64,000 nucleotides of DNA from Ceratobasidium sp. AG-K (GCA_037039685.1 JAWNGF010000001.1:5766001-5830000), one strand, 5' to 3'; shown: positions 46,398-59,635, counted from the first letter of the stretch. Made by a program: numbers and translations. Notes: generated by a model from the sequence alone, not told the origin.

Positions 46398-48945
46398 ATG
46401 GACGCCGTCTCGCTGCCCAGCAAGGTCACCCCGCGCATGCTCAAGCGCAAACAGAAGTTTGCAGTCTCATCCACAAAGAAACCTCGGCTTGAAACTACTG
46501 GCGATAGCGACTCTCAATCTGGCTCGGAAGATGATGGATTCGCCTGGAGGCCAGTCGCTCGTCCGTCTGGCGCATTATTGGAGGCCGGCTTGGATAACGA
46601 TGGAGGCCTGTTAACTATCGAGGAGATAGACGACATTGACGTGGAGTATGTCAACACGGAGGCTGGGGGGCGTATTGCAAAACTCAAGGCGAGTAAGACT
46701 CTGTCGTTCCACTATGTAATTAACTTTAAGCAGAAACGGGAGCGAGGGACTCACCATCCGCTTGCGAACGGGACCATGGCCCCACGAGCAGCTCAAGTCA
46801 AAAAGTTGCCAACCGAAAAATCCCACAGTATGCCATTCGATAACTCCTTATTACCTGAGTGGACTTCACTGTCGCTTCATCCCGCTATCTCTCGAAGCCT
46901 TCACGCCCTCTCCTTTACCAAACCCACCCCTATTCAAGAAGCAGCCTTACCACTAGCACAAAAAGGCCGTGATGTCATTGGAGTTGCCGAAACGGGTTCT
47001 GGCAAGACTCTGGCATACTCACTCCCCATTTTACATCACATCCTTGCTCAGTCAACCAACCCAGATTCACCCAAGCGAAATCTCACAGCACTGGTACTGG
47101 CACCAACGCGTGAACTTGCGCTGCAGGTATGCGAGCACCTGAAGTCTGTAGTGGGTGCAGGAGCTGGATCGTCCAAGAGTGGAGTGCCGCGTGTGAGCGT
47201 TGCTGCAATAGTGGGAGGCCTAAGCCTGCAAAAACAACGACGAGTCATCGAGCGAGGGGCGGATATTATTGTGGCGACCCCTGGGCGACTGTGGGACGTA
47301 TTGGGGGAGGTAAGTTACACATATTCACACCCTTTCTGGACGACGTCGCCTACATTTTTATATAAAGAACGACAATCTCGCCCGCCAAATCCGTAACGCA
47401 CGCTTCCTAGTCTTGGATGAAGCAGATCGCATGGTCGAAGCCGGACATTTCGCAGAGCTGGACAATATTGTCAAGCTTACTACGAGAAGGCAACCGCAAT
47501 CGTAAGTCTACCGTTACCTCACACAAGTAGTTCTAATCTCACAATCAAGCTAGAGAGGGTGCCGAAGAACTTCAAAACGACCCAGTATTTGCAGAAGCTG
47601 CTGCTGCTGCAGTCGAGTCGGCACCTGCCAACGAGGACATGCAGACCTTTGTGTTTTCCGCAACATTGAGCAAGGAGCTCCAAACTAACCTTTCACGCAA
47701 GTCGAGCAAACGCAAGTCTAAAGGCCAGATGAGTTCGACTTTGGGTACGTTGAACCTCCTATGTCACGACCACCATGCCTCTAACGGCTGCTCCCAGACG
47801 ATCTGCTCATGAAGCTCGATTTCCGCGACTCCGACCCAGCTATAATAGATCTCAGCCCAGAGCATGGTAAAGTTTCTACCCTCACAGAACGACGGGTTGA
47901 ATGTGTGTCGGGCGACAAAGTGAGTCCGATCCGCAGTCCTGATAACCCCTATATTGAACCATTGGCAACAGGACTTCTACTTGTATTACTTTCTCGTTCG
48001 CTACCCTGGCCGCTCGCTCGTTTTCGTGAGCTCTATAGATGGAATCAGGCGGCTGACTCCTATAATGGAGCAACTTCAGATCAAAGTTTTCCCGCTCCAT
48101 TCTCAGTTGCAACAACGACAAACGACTAAAGAACCTAGACAGGTGAGCGGCCCCAGTCATAATGCTTGGAAAGTGCACCAATTTCGGGCACGTTGCAGAT
48201 TCAAATCGACACCCTCGGCCGTGTTGATCGCAACCGACATTGCAGCTCGAGGTCTCGACATTCCTTCGGTCGATCATGTCATTCATTACCAGCTGCCACG
48301 CTCGGCCGACGCATACGTTCATCGAAACGGGCGTACCGCACGTGCTCAGAGAGAAGGGTTTAGTCTGCTCCTCGTGGCTCCAAGCGAAAAGGGGGTTAGC
48401 AAGGGGCTAATGGATAGCTTGAATAGGAGTGAGCCTATTTTAACTTTTTGCCTGTGATTCGCACGTTGACGGTGGGCGCAGCGGAACCAATTGCGGAGAT
48501 GCCAGTCGAGCATGATATTCTGGATAGGCTTAAAAAACGCGTTCAGCTCGCGAGGCAGATTGATGCTGCGTTGCACAAAGTGAAAAAGGATAACCATGAG
48601 AAAAACTGGTTGAGGGAAACCGCCGAGGCTTTAGAAATCGAGCTGGATTCTGATATGGAGTAGGTGTCCTGTTATTCGGTAATTTCCTTGCGTTGCTGAT
48701 GTGCATTTAGGGAGGAAAGTGAAAAATCGCGTACGGCCAAAAAGAACTCGGTCAAGGTACAGCAACTCAAGTCCGAACTGAAGGCACTACTATCAGAACC
48801 GCTTGTTGCAAGAGGTATCTCTCGACGGTACATTACGTCTGGCAGTAGAGCCGTTGTTGATGACCTCGTTAATGCACGGAATCATAAAGGCGTGCTAGGC
48901 ATTCCAAAGGTGTCTGCTGGAGAAGATGTCACGATGTCGAAATAA
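46398..48945 (+). CDS. MAK5: MAK5/DDX24 DEAD-box RNA helicase (one apparent frameshift)
   Basis: Nucleolar ATP-dependent RNA helicase for 60S ribosomal subunit assembly. ATG 46398 ([20 protein letters not shown]). Q-motif [15 protein letters not shown], motif [10 protein letters not shown], Ia [10 protein letters not shown], Ib [65 protein letters not shown]. Between motifs III and V is the family-typical insertion ([16 protein letters not shown]). MAK5-specific text includes [15 protein letters not shown] and LHSQLQQRQ followed by RLKNLDRF. The last joint requires a shift of one base in an A run at 48120-48122; otherwise the frame reads TTKEPRQ and loses motif V. The C-terminus is basic and helical ([20 protein letters not shown]), with an intron near 48660-48711 before [14 protein letters not shown]. 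The end is [11 protein letters not shown]. Confidence 0.9.
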
Positions 48946-49284
48946 CTTTGATGTATTTTACGAGACGCGGTTATAGAACCTTTTGCCAAGTCCACATGCA
49001 CGTGAAACACGACATACATGGTGCTTATCTGTTTATATATGCGCGTGGTCTGGGGATGATATTAGGTAAGACCAGGGACTATGTTTACGCGCGCGTCACG
49101 GCACGAAAACTCGTTCGATGCAAAAAAAAAACATATTTGCGCCGACCACATTTAATCCGCGCGTCGGCCCATTCAGTCTCTTCACCCCCTCCACCACCTT
49201 CCCTCCATTCCTTCTACTTTTCACCAGTAAGCCATACACTTGCAATGTCCTGTTTGCTCGCTAACCAGCTCCCTAGCCTTTGCA
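48946..49284. other. Short intergenic region upstream of ERG6
   Basis: About 340 bp. An A run (49122-49130) and a CT-rich leader (CTTCACCCCCTCCACCACCT near 49178-49200) precede the ERG6 start. No gene. Confidence 0.4.
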
Positions 49285-50589
49285 ATGGCCAACTCTGAAG
49301 TTCTCGATGACGGTCGCGTCAAGTCCCGCGTTGCCAACTACACTGCTTTTTGGGATAAGGACTCTGCCCAAGATGGTGATGCTCACAAGGCAAACCGTGT
49401 CGACAACTACAAGGATGTCATCAACGGTCAGTTTTTCTCTTTGTGAGACGCATACTCTCGGCTCATGTACTCCAAAAGGCTACTATGATGGCGCTACTGA
49501 GCTGTACGAGTACGGCTGGTCCCAGAGCTTCCACTTTTCCCGATTCTACAAGGGAGAGGCGTTTTTGCAATCTGTACGTAGGAGCTCGGAACACGTTTGC
49601 GACAGGCCTAACCGCATTTTTTTCGCAGCTCGCTCGCCATGAGCACTACTTGGCCTCGATGATGAATCTCAAGCCGGGGATGCGCGTTCTCGATGTCGGA
49701 TGCGGTGTCGGTGGCCCAGCGCGCGAGATTGCTCGTTTCAGCGACGCTCATATTACCGGCTTGAACAACAACGACTTCCAGATTGGGCGGGCACGCAAGT
49801 ACACTGAGGCTGCCGGCTTGTCGCAGCAGGTCCAATTTGTCAAGGGCGATTTCATGAAGTTGAGCGAGCAGTTTGGCGAAAATAGCTTCGATGCTGGTCA
49901 GTCTCTCTAAATCTATGCTGGGTTTGGACGCTTACCCTGGCTATAGTATATGCGATTGAAGCCACCGTGCATGCGCCTACCTGGGAAGGTGTGTATGGTG
50001 AAATCAAAAAGGTGTTGAAGCCCGGAGGAATCGTGAGTCGCGTTACCAGGCGCCATACGCTTCTTTTCTAATTACCTTGGTAGTTCGGTGTTTACGAGTG
50101 GTGCATGACCGATGCCTGGGACCCCTCTAACCCGGAGCACAAGGACATCGCTCATGGCATCGAGGTCGGCGATGGTATTCCCGAGATGCGCACCATCAAG
50201 CAGGCGCGCGACGCGTTGAAAAACGTTGGCTTTGAGATTCTCCATGAGGAGGATTTGGCCGACCGACCCGATCCCATCCCCTGGTACTACCCACTTGAGG
50301 GAGACATCTGGAAGGCGCAAACTGCATGGGACTACATTACTGTCTGGCGCATGTCGTGGAGCGGCAAGATTGTTACCCAATCAACTGTCAGGCTCCTCGA
50401 GATGGTTGGTCTTGTACCCAAGGGTACCTATGACGTTGGTGAGGCCCTCAAGACGGCTGCCGATGCTCTTGTCCGTGGTGGACAGCAAAAGGTTAGCACT
50501 TTCGTTGACTTCTCTTGACAACATACTGAAACGCTCTCTGCCAGCTCTTTACTCCCATGTACCTCGTAGTCAGCCGCAAGCCGGAGTAG
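49285..50589 (+). CDS. ERG6: Sterol 24-C-methyltransferase
   Basis: Transfers a methyl group from S-adenosylmethionine to C-24 of zymosterol in the ergosterol pathway, on the endoplasmic reticulum or lipid droplets. Six exons: 49285-49426, 49479-49573, 49629-49896, 49947-50032, 50084-50491, 50545-50589. Family marks: [23 protein letters not shown]-binding motif [72 protein letters not shown], and C-terminal sterol-methyltransferase domain [18 protein letters not shown]. Length about 347 residues, normal for ERG6. The start is chosen at ATG 49285 ([20 protein letters not shown]). Nothing is abnormal in the frame or the motifs. Confidence 0.96.
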
Positions 50590-50875
50590 ACACTGTTTCC
50601 GTTGTATTTGGTAGTTGGGATTATACCGTGCCTGCTTGGGGTTGCTTGTTAGACTATTTAGTGTGGCTTGTTTAATATTCATGTTTGGTTTCATCTGAAT
50701 TTGCGGCTGCCAACTAAGAGAAAAATCATTTGCAATTGACCTCCCAATTGCTTACCTGATAAATCTGGAAGTCACCTGACCACTTCGCGTCGATCGGGAG
50801 CCAGCTACCACCTTCGCTTGACCTCAGTGCTGCGACCGCCACTTTCTTGTTGTCTTTTTGCCTCGACGTCTTGCT

Positions 50876-52678
50876 ATGGATGATTCGTCTATGTCTATGA
50901 ACTACGCTCTCGCGTCTCACCTCTTAGAGGGCTTTGAACAGCATCGTCGGGCATCAACGCCGCCTTTTGGAGGTTATGGTCTCTCTGCGGCCAACGCCTC
51001 AACGCAACTCGGGTTTCTTCCTCTCTCTCATGGAAACTTTTCCCAAATGTCTAGTATGAGTAGCTTCTCTGAGGATCGGCTCGCAGAAATGCAAGCTAAA
51101 TTGAACAAAAAACTTGGACCAGAGTATGTAACCCCATACCAAGCGTGGCGCGTCCTAACCTCATCGCCAAAACAGATTTATTTCTCAGAGACCTGGTCCT
51201 GGAGGAGGTGAGTATTGTTTGAACCCGGTATTTATTTACTCTGATGAGTATCTGTAGGCCCAAAGCTTACTTACGCGGAAGGATGGAAGGTTATCAACCT
51301 TGCGAATGAAGTGTTTGGCTTCAACGGATGGTCATCCTCCGTGTTGTCAATCACCACGGACTACGTAAATTTGGTTTATGGATGCATTTTATCATATCAC
51401 TCACCTCAGAATTCTAGGTGGATCATAATCAAGAAACAAATCGATACAATGTTGGAGTATCAGCGCTTGTTCGAGTGACTCTTCGGGACGGTGCATTCCA
51501 CGAGGATGTTGGGTTTGGCGCGCTTGAAAATGCGAGAGGCAAGGGAGTAGCGTTGGATAAGGTGAGTTCAGGGCTACTTTAGGATAAATGAACGCGAAAT
51601 AATGGGGTTTAAAGTGTAAAAAAGAAGCGGTGACTGACGCTATCAAACGGACATTGCGCAACTTTGGTAATGTGCTCGGTAATTGCTTGTATGACAAGCA
51701 ATACGTATCCGAGATTGCCAAAGTCAAGGCACCTGTGGTCTGTCCGCATTCAAAGACGCTTATTTTAAACTAACATGGATTCATAATGACAGGTCAAACT
51801 GGATCAAGATGCACTCCACCGTCGTCCTGACCTCGCTGGACCGGTCCCGAACATGCCTCCTCGCGAACCTTTACCCCAACCAATCGCGAGCTCTTCATCA
51901 CGGAATCCGCCCGGTCAGAGCTTTACTCGCAGTACGTCTCGCTCAACTGGAAATCCCTCTCCTCTTGCGACGTCGACCCCTATCACCAATCGCACTCTTG
52001 GTAACGAATTGCCTACACCTGATAGCTCAGTGAACGATATTCCCGCTCTCAATCCCCGATCCTCCTCCACTGTAGTCAGCACAGCCCGCAATACTAATCT
52101 ACAACCTTCGCGAGCTAACAAAACAACCTCGCCTGTCACCCGTCCGTCACCTGCTGGTTCAAGCAACCCCCGTGCTCCCGCCAGCTACCACTCCGGGTGT
52201 CCCAACCCCAGTTCCACCTGCTCAAGTTCAGCGGACGAATTCCGATCCCAATCTCTCGGGTACCGAACTGGCTGGGGAACTACCAGTAGACGGAAGTGTG
52301 TATGGAGGTTCAGAAGACGATGCCTTTTTCGACAATATTCTGCCGGGAGAACTAGATCTGGACGTTACTGAAGCGTCACCTGCTCCACACGCAGAGACAT
52401 CACCCAACTCGACAACTGGGTGCCAAGATACGACTGTAGATCAACCCCGTTCGGGTAACACAGCTCCCGGGTCCTCTACTTTAGCTAGGCCAGTACGCAC
52501 GGCTGTGCCCGGTGATGACAATCCAGGCCCGACTAGCGACGCACCGCGACCAGCTCGACTTAGACTTGCCGATGCAATCCGAGGAGGAGCACCCTCCGGT
52601 GGCGCTGGGTCATCTCGAGGTGATAAACGACCCAGTACGTCTGACCTTGAAGGCCAGAAACGTCAGCGAACCTCCTAG
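50876..52678 (+). CDS. RAD52: RAD52-type recombination mediator (one probable frameshift in tail)
   Basis: Anneals single strands and loads Rad51 in homologous recombination. ATG 50876 ([20 protein letters not shown]). The conserved N-terminal core is assembled from six exons: [117 protein letters not shown] and GNCLYDKQY. These carry the ring-forming and DNA-binding part. The tail is Ser/Thr/Pro-rich. The frame that ends well ([19 protein letters not shown] ... [20 protein letters not shown], stop 52678) is offset by one base from the frame leaving the core. The change lies between about 52140 and 52200, near a CCCCC run. The acidic phenylalanine-containing patch could be the Rad51/RPA-binding site (inference). 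Confidence 0.9.
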
Positions 52679-52990
52679 ACCTACTTGACTCGATTCAGCG
52701 GGCGTTTTAGGCTTTCATAGTTTGGCGTGTCCGTTATTGTAGTATTAAAAGATCGGGTTTACGATACGATCATGTGGAATATAAGGCATTTTTGCGACAC
52801 GAGAGTCATACTGGCTGAAATCAATCTGGCACCCAGTATCGATTGCAAGAAGCTTGCAGTTGACCACCTGACAGGAACGAGAAAGTAAATCCACTATTGT
52901 ATGCTTCTGTCGTCCAAAGTAGAAAAGAGCTGGTGATTATATACCCTATCCAACGCGTTCCAGTAAACTAACTATTACAGTCGTCCCACG
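52679..52990. other. Short intergenic region
   Basis: About 310 bp between RAD52 and the SnoaL-like gene. No recognisable feature besides AT-rich stretches near 52740-52760. Confidence 0.35.
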
Positions 52991-53640
52991 ATGTCCAATC
53001 CTCAAGTTTCCCAGCTAGAGGCGCAACTTGCCGCGCTACAAGAGAAATTCAATACACTCGAAGAAGAACGCCGGCTGCATCACCTTATTCAAGACTATCC
53101 GTACTACCACGATCTATGTTACGGCAAAGGGGCGGGACCAGAGCAGGACGCCCAGTGGGAATCTTTATTTACGCCGGGCGGGGTCTCGAACCTGCACCCG
53201 TAAGTCCAGATGGAATGACGTCAGACGACACGGGGGTATATAACCTTTTTGTTTCCGTCCTTGCGAGATAGGATCGGCTCTCACCAGGGCCGAGATGGCA
53301 AGATGGCTTGGGCACAGAGTGCGTACGTATCACTGCGTTACATATATTATACCATACTGTAACTTACCATGATTTATTCTGCAGGACTGGTCGAGGAAAA
53401 GGTTGTCAGATAACGATCTCGAGTGCCAGGGTTATTTTCGATCCTTCAAACCCGACAGATGCCACTGGTAGAGCGTGCGCCCATATTGAGATGGTGCTTG
53501 ACGATGGGACAGTCTTTGCTGTAAAGGGTAGGTATACTTGGGTCTTTTCCAAGGTTGACGGGGTGTGGAAGGTGGCAAGTGTAACCCTGTAAGTCTGGTT
53601 TCTTCGATGTGTAAACACTCTCATTCCCAGGCCTTGGTGA
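52991..53640 (+). CDS. SnoaL-like (NTF2-fold) small protein
   Basis: Small alpha+beta cone-fold protein; such proteins are isomerases, hydratases or dehydratases, or have no known activity. Exons 52991-53199, 53272-53322, 53385-53590 and a tiny last exon join in frame. The N-terminus is a short coiled coil (VSQLEAQLAALQEKFNTLEE) followed by LHHLIQDYPYYHDLCYG, WESLFTPGGVSNLHPIGSHQ, ARVIFDPSNPTDATGRACAH and RYTWVFSKVDGVWKVASVTL. The pattern of a start helix, WESLFT, GHxG-like SHQGRDG and a final W-KV strand is typical of SnoaL_4-like fungal proteins. The stop is at 53592 if the last intron is not used, or 53640 if it is. No active-site assignment. Confidence 0.7.
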
Positions 53641-56099
53641 CAGCGCGCCATTCCCCGAAACATAGCCGCACGAGCACCTGTTGACTGTAGGGCGTACACT
53701 ATCAGTAAATCCGTTTGACGTTCGACTAACTCTCCGAGGTCATAGGTTATAGTGTATCCCAACGTGGCGTTATGTCCGTACTCAATTGATTCTAAATCAA
53801 CGCCATGATCGAGTCTAGTCTAAGTCCCGGAACAGGTACATGACAGATCAACTAAGTCTGCCTATTGGTGGCTAATTGGTACAGGCGTCGATGGCCAACC
53901 ATTACCACACACCCATCGGTAGCGTCCGGTTTCACATTCACTGGAAAAACTCACCCGTGCAATTTCATTGGTAGATTTAATTTATTCCCCTCTCGCACGG
54001 AACAAAACAGGGAACAATTATTGTACTATAAACGAAATCAAGCCACCATCGAACCGCAGTTCCGGCGCGTTCAAACGCCACCCTCGTTTAGTTGTTCGGT
54101 CCTGGGGGGTCGAGTCGGCCCCCTGAGGTGTGGAGCGGGAGCGAAACAAGGTGCTGGTGTCGCGGTCGAGGTTCAGGTTGTTCTCGCGTGTGGTGGTCTC
54201 AAGTACGAGTTAGGTATAGATATTAGGTGGATCTCGCCCACTGATTTTGTGTTCTAGAGTTTTGTCTTTGTATACGCAACAGAGGTCGGAACCCGAAGTG
54301 TCGACCCTATCTGGCTAATCCGTCTATCACAATCTGGCCCCAAGGATCACGACACATCTGCCCCAAGGGGTACAATGGGTATATCCGGATACTTTTCCTC
54401 AAAACAAGGTACGTAGCCCATACAGGGAGATGCGTAGCATTTTGTGGGCGTCAACCTCTCACCCCACTGAAATGCCCACGTTCTGACGATGGGTGAGTAC
54501 GCGAAGAGGAGATACAACACGGCCGGGCCATGAGCGACCCCAGAATCGACTTCCCGAGCGCAGGCCTCAATCGAGATGAAGCAGCAAGTGCAACCTGTGT
54601 ATAAGGGCGTGCAAGACTTGCGCCCTCCTTTCCCTGTTCTTCCCTCTGATCTTCCAAGTCAAGCGATATCCGGGCCAGGCTGCATTAGCTTTTTGTCACT
54701 CAATTTCCGGAATGTCTCCGTCTATTATCTTGTGTACGACGAAAACCGCGTCGTGAAAGCAACGCGGATAGAATACCGTGGATATCAAGGAAGCTTCGCC
54801 CACCCCGGTTTATTACGAGCACGATGGTAAATGTGGGGGAGCTAGTTCCTGATAGGAAACTGATATTATTCTCATGGTATCGACAGATATTGAGATCAGG
54901 CGTGTTACTCCGTAGTCTATCACTGGCCGGTATACATTCGATATGCGTTCGGAACACCGATCCCGAAGTGCTCTACACGCAGCGCGCATACAGTCGCTGT
55001 ACGAGATCAAAAGGAAAGATCCAACGCCTTACTTGGAGAAGGGTAAGTGATTTGAATTTCAGACACTACCACCTTGTAAATTAATTTGTTTCGGCTATCG
55101 CTTGTCATTCTAGGTGGACGCTAACCCAGATCAGTTAGGAATCTCTGCTGAGGTTTGAGATCGTGTATTCCGGGAGACCTGCCGTCGCTTCCGGAGTCGT
55201 ACATAACCGAACGCCGCCTTTTGTGGAGCAGTTAGGAAAGGGGTAGACATTTGAGTTTCACGTAGTGTGAATGTGCCCTTTCTTCTGTTTTTTTTTTGGT
55301 TTCGCGTGGGTCTTTGGGCACAAGTGGAAAGGTAACTCGCGGTTATTTTATTGAGTTCTCCGTTATGAGTTGGGAGGGGGGGGTCAAGGTTTTACATGGG
55401 AGAGTTGATACGAAAGCCTATCTAAATGGAACATATCGTGACACAGGTTACATTCCAATGCGGGTCGGACATGACTAACAAAGTAGCGTCGATCATGCAT
55501 AAACGGCAAACCAGTAGCTTCCAAATGGTATTAAAAAGGGTTAATTGCACGGGATGTTCATACGTCATTGATGACGAGTTTGTGCCCTGGTTACGGCGAT
55601 GAGCCTGGCGTGCTTGTCAACGTTGTTCGGAGCCTTTACAAATATCGGGCACGCATGGCCTATGGAAATCCAGAACGAGCGCGTCGGCACTAGACCCATG
55701 TGGTAATAAAAGGTCGGATGGATTCGTGTGGTGAGTGGAGCGACGGATTTCCGGTTTCGCGTTTGTTTTGGGCTTGGAGTCTGACCTTGAAGTTTTTGTA
55801 TTCGGGGGTCGGTCATGAGGCACACCACAGTGTGGGGCGAGGATATGCGGCGCACGTGGGAGTTAGCAATTGTATCGAGATTGTTGACGGAGTTTAGACA
55901 GAATTAGAGGGGCACGAGTCTGATTTGCGACCCGGCACCTCGGCAAGCGGTCCTGAATTTCAGTGGCACTACTTGACGTTCGGAGGCTCTCTCCTTGCCA
56001 CCACTGACAGTCGCAACACTTTATTCTCTACGCAACCGAATATCTAGAGAATATATTTAACCCGCGCGCCTCTGAGAGGCATCTTGAACGTATTCTGCT
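53641..56099. other. Gene-poor 2.4 kb upstream of WC-1
   Basis: The largest stretch with no supported gene. The longest open frame (53865-54257, +) has no motif, no intron support and a composition unlike its neighbours. Other short frames on both strands look random. Low-complexity T and G runs occur at 55290-55298 and 55376-55383. It may hold a long regulatory region for WC-1, an unrecognised decayed transposon, or a non-coding transcript; the sequence alone does not choose between these. Confidence 0.4.
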
Positions 56100-58995
56100 A
56101 TGGAAGACTTTTCGTCGTACCTCAACAGCACTCCCCCCGATATGCAGACACAGCTGTCGGGACAACAGCCCCATCCACAGGGATCCGTGAAAGACCAGAT
56201 GTCGATGCACCACCACCAACAACAGTCCCTGCTCCAGCATATGCAACAGCAGCAGCATCGCCATATCCAACGCCAGTCTCAGCACCACGTGCAACAGCAG
56301 TCCCAGATGCAACAGGCCCATGTCCAGCAACAGACCCAGCAGCAACAAGCGCAGAGTCAACAGACTCCTGCTGGGCCGTTTGCGTTCCCCCCTCCTACCT
56401 CGACTCCCCTCGCGACCACTCACTCGAATGCACTTACCCCGCGCTCGTTTGCCGAGGCAATGGGTATCGACCCAAATACGTTTACCAATGAGATCTCGTT
56501 CCAACTTCCTTCGTTCCTTACAGGACCCACCGTTGCTCCTGGAGGCGGCGGGGACGTGATTCCCGGCTCGGCGTCCAACCTCCAACGCTCGGACTCGTAC
56601 TCTGAATCGTGGTATCCTAGTCAGCAAGGCTCTGGGTACGGTTATTGCTAATTCATTTGACACCCATTTAATGCGACTGTTACAGTTCGGAGATGAGTTT
56701 GCGGTCGCCGAATGACTATCCCGGCTTTTCCCCCTACGGCATGCAGAGCTCACAGGATGACCCGTACGGAGCAAATGCTTCCGAGCGAGCAGGGATGGGC
56801 TCATCTGGGTTCTCGCCACAGGAAGAGCCGTTCAATCTGGCCCCTGGCGAGATGACTCTTCAGTCGTCGCAAGATGTCCAGCAGCTTCCTTCCCAGTCGT
56901 TGGGCACGCTTTCCTACCAACCGTCGGCCGAGCGATTCGAGGACTCCCAGCCCTCGTCTGGTGTGCCGCAAGCGGCTGGTTCCGTGGGCCCATTGCCTAC
57001 GGTGGCCGGTGCGGTGATGCCGGGGTTGTATTCTACCTCGGGTTTCGATATGCTGGGCGTGCTCGCACGCGTTGCCTCGCGTCCGAACCCCAAGATCGTG
57101 CTCGGGCCCGTGGATCTAACGTGCTCGTTTACCGTCGTCGACATCAAGCGCTATGACCATCCAATTGTTTACGCATCTCCCACGTTCCATAAACTTACCG
57201 GCTACGAGCAGAACGAAATCATTGGGCGAAACTGTCGGTTTTTGCAGGTAAGAAAAGATCCTCTGCTCGACCCTGCTCCTGGTCCAATAATGACGACTAT
57301 TCTCCGGCAGGCACCAAATGGGAAGGTGGAGCGAGGATCCACCCGAACCTACACGGATAACGCGGCCGTCGCGCATTTTAAAAAGAGCTTATCCGCAGAC
57401 AAGGAGTGTCAAGCAAGCTTGATAAACTATCGCAAGAATGGCCAGCCGTTCATTAATCTAGTGTCGATTATCCCCATCACTTGGGACTCGGATGAGATTC
57501 GGTGAGTGGACTAGTGTAGTAGCGGAGAATCGCGACCGATTTGCATACTAGTTACCACGTTGGATTCCAGGTCGACCTTGTCGACCAACCGCATGCCATC
57601 CTGCAAACGATGCGCGATGGATCGTACATTGTCAACTATAGTCTCCAGTCCCACCCTCAGCCTGCGTTGTCTCCTGGACGAGACCGGGTTGGCTCGCTGA
57701 ACCCCGAACTGCGTCGCATCATCGCGAGTACCATGTCTACGGGTGGATTTGGCGTTGGAGAAGATCAGGAGCGCCAGGATTTGAATATGATGCTTCTCGA
57801 AAACTCTGATGGTACGTGCTTCGATTGGAGTAATTATTGGAGCTGATCGAGTTGCCCAGATTTCATCCATGTCTTGTCGCTCAAGGGATCTTTCCTGTAT
57901 GTTTCCCCCAGCGTCCGACATATCCTCGAGTACGAGCCCGAAGAGCTCATTGGCAAATCAATATCTGATGTCACACATCCTTCCGACATAGTTCCGGTCA
58001 TGCGCGAGCTCAAAGAGTCTTCCTCTATCGTACCTTCCAGTGGTCATGCTTCCGGCACTGTCCAAAAGACTGTCGATCTGCTTTTACGCGTGCGGCGCAA
58101 GACGAGCGGCTACGTCTGGATCGAGAGCCAAGGACGGTTACACGTCGAGCCGGGCAAAGGCCGTAAGGCGATTATCCTCAGCGGCCGGAAAAAGGAGGTT
58201 CCCCGCTTGCAATGGTCGAGCATCGCGCGTGCAGGGGGCCTGGGCGAGAAGGAGTTCTGGGTGCAGATATCAGTCGATGGCCTCGTGCTCGTGGCTAGCG
58301 CCGGTGTTCACGAGATTATGGGCTACACGCCTAATGAATTCCTCGGCACCAACCTCATTGTCGACCATTTGCTCGAAGAATGGAAGCCCTCGATTCTCGC
58401 GCGACTCGCAGCTGCCATCTCTCCTACTCGGAGCATCTCCTTTGCCGAGGAGGCCGCTCGGCGTCCAGACGCGAACCTAGACCCCGCTATGCCGGAGATC
58501 GCACGCTGCGTGATGATAGCAAAACACGGGCAAAAGATTTCTGCTGATGTATGCTTCTACCCGCCCCTCACTTCCAACGACGACAGCGTGTCCAGCACCA
58601 CTTTCATTGCCAAGGCTGGCCCGGCGTCTCTTGTGTGTCAAATCAAGGTCGTCACGGCTGATGTGCTCGGTCGCCCTCGTTCGCACACAATGGGTTCGCT
58701 CCCCGCATCCGATACCGCCCTCGGCAAGATGGCCGCAAACGACTTTTTGCAATCTGGAATCACGGACCAACTCCAGGGCCACATCGTCCACGACCTAAAG
58801 TCGAGCCTGTTTGAAGAGCTCGAGACGACGCGGAGTACGAGCTGGCAGTATGAACTCCAGCAGCTCAAGATCTCCAATAAGCGAATGAAGGACGAGGTCG
58901 ATTCTCTAGTTGGGCAGCTTTCTAACCCCGATGGAGGCGGCGACAAGTCGAGAAAGCGTCGGACAAGGGATACATTCGACGGTGAACAGGGATAA
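56100..58995 (+). CDS. WC-1: White-collar-1 blue-light receptor, basidiomycete type without GATA zinc finger
   Basis: Flavin-binding photoreceptor and transcription regulator acting with WC-2. Five exons: 56100-56635, 56686-57247, 57311-57501, 57552-57811, 57860-58995. The N-terminus is Gln/His-rich (HHHQQQSLLQHMQQQQHRHI). The LOV domain begins VDLTCSFTVVDIKRYDHPIV, with TGYEQNEIIGRNCRFLQ containing the cysteine that forms the flavin adduct; it continues ASLINYRKNGQPFINLVSII. Two more PAS domains follow: FIHVLSLKGSFLYVSPSVRH / LEYEPEELIGKS and VQISVDGLVLVASAGVHEIM / GYTPNEFLGTN. The C-terminus is helical and then basic (GGGDKSRKRRTRDTFDGEQG), a probable nuclear signal, with no CxxC GATA finger. 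Lacking a finger is normal for basidiomycete WC-1, where WC-2 supplies DNA binding. Confidence 0.95.
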
Positions 58996-59635
58996 GCCCT
59001 GTGACGGAACATAACGACTCGATTACGACAAGTCGGACATTCTCATTATCATACCGTTCCTCTCGTGACGCCTGGGGCTCGATACCTCACCTATTTAATC
59101 CGATAGACGCTCATGACCACGGTGGCTTCATTCTGCATCTCGATTTCGTTTCAGTTCTGCAAAGCTTCGTATCTTATAAGTTGACTGGCTACTCCACTTG
59201 GACAGTTGTTTCCCACGTCGGGCGTATCTGCCGGTCTTATCGCAAAAAGTGTCTCACCTGTACTACCACCTCCCATATTTACCATGATGTCCTTCCTAGC
59301 GTACACTTACCGTCTTCTGCATTAGTACGGCCTCTGTGGTTTCTGGTTTGGTATATCAGTTCGGCTCGGGTCGGAATTTGTATTTTCAACATAGTATGAG
59401 CAGTATACACGAGATTGCCCATTGAATTAGCTCGATTCTTGAGCACCGTTTGGGGCCACCAGCAAGTTCATGGTAATGTATCAAATTGATTCATCGCATA
59501 AAAGTACATGAAGACCAGTGAAATTCAGAGAGCCTGCCAGAGTCCGTGCCATGGTATCTGCATACAGTGTAACGATTTCGGTGGGAGAGGGTCGTGAGAG
59601 TGTCATCAAGTGGGAAGCGAGTTACTCGGGTGTGG
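58996..59635. other. Convergent intergenic region
   Basis: 640 bp between the WC-1 stop and the 3' end of the small five-exon gene. Short open frames only; no feature recognised. Confidence 0.4.

Noticed and set aside
46689..46733. Possible 45-nt GC-AG intron in MAK5 (AAG|GCGAGT...AAGCAG)
   Set aside because: The segment is a multiple of three with no stop, and the donor is far from the GC-donor consensus; kept as coding, though RNA evidence could change this.
53865..54257. 130-codon plus-strand open frame in the gap before WC-1
   Set aside because: No domain, no intron support and no coding-like composition compared with neighbours.
56028..56819. 263-codon minus-strand open frame
   Set aside because: Mirror of the Gln/His-rich WC-1 N-terminus; Leu-rich composition arises from CAG/CTG codons.
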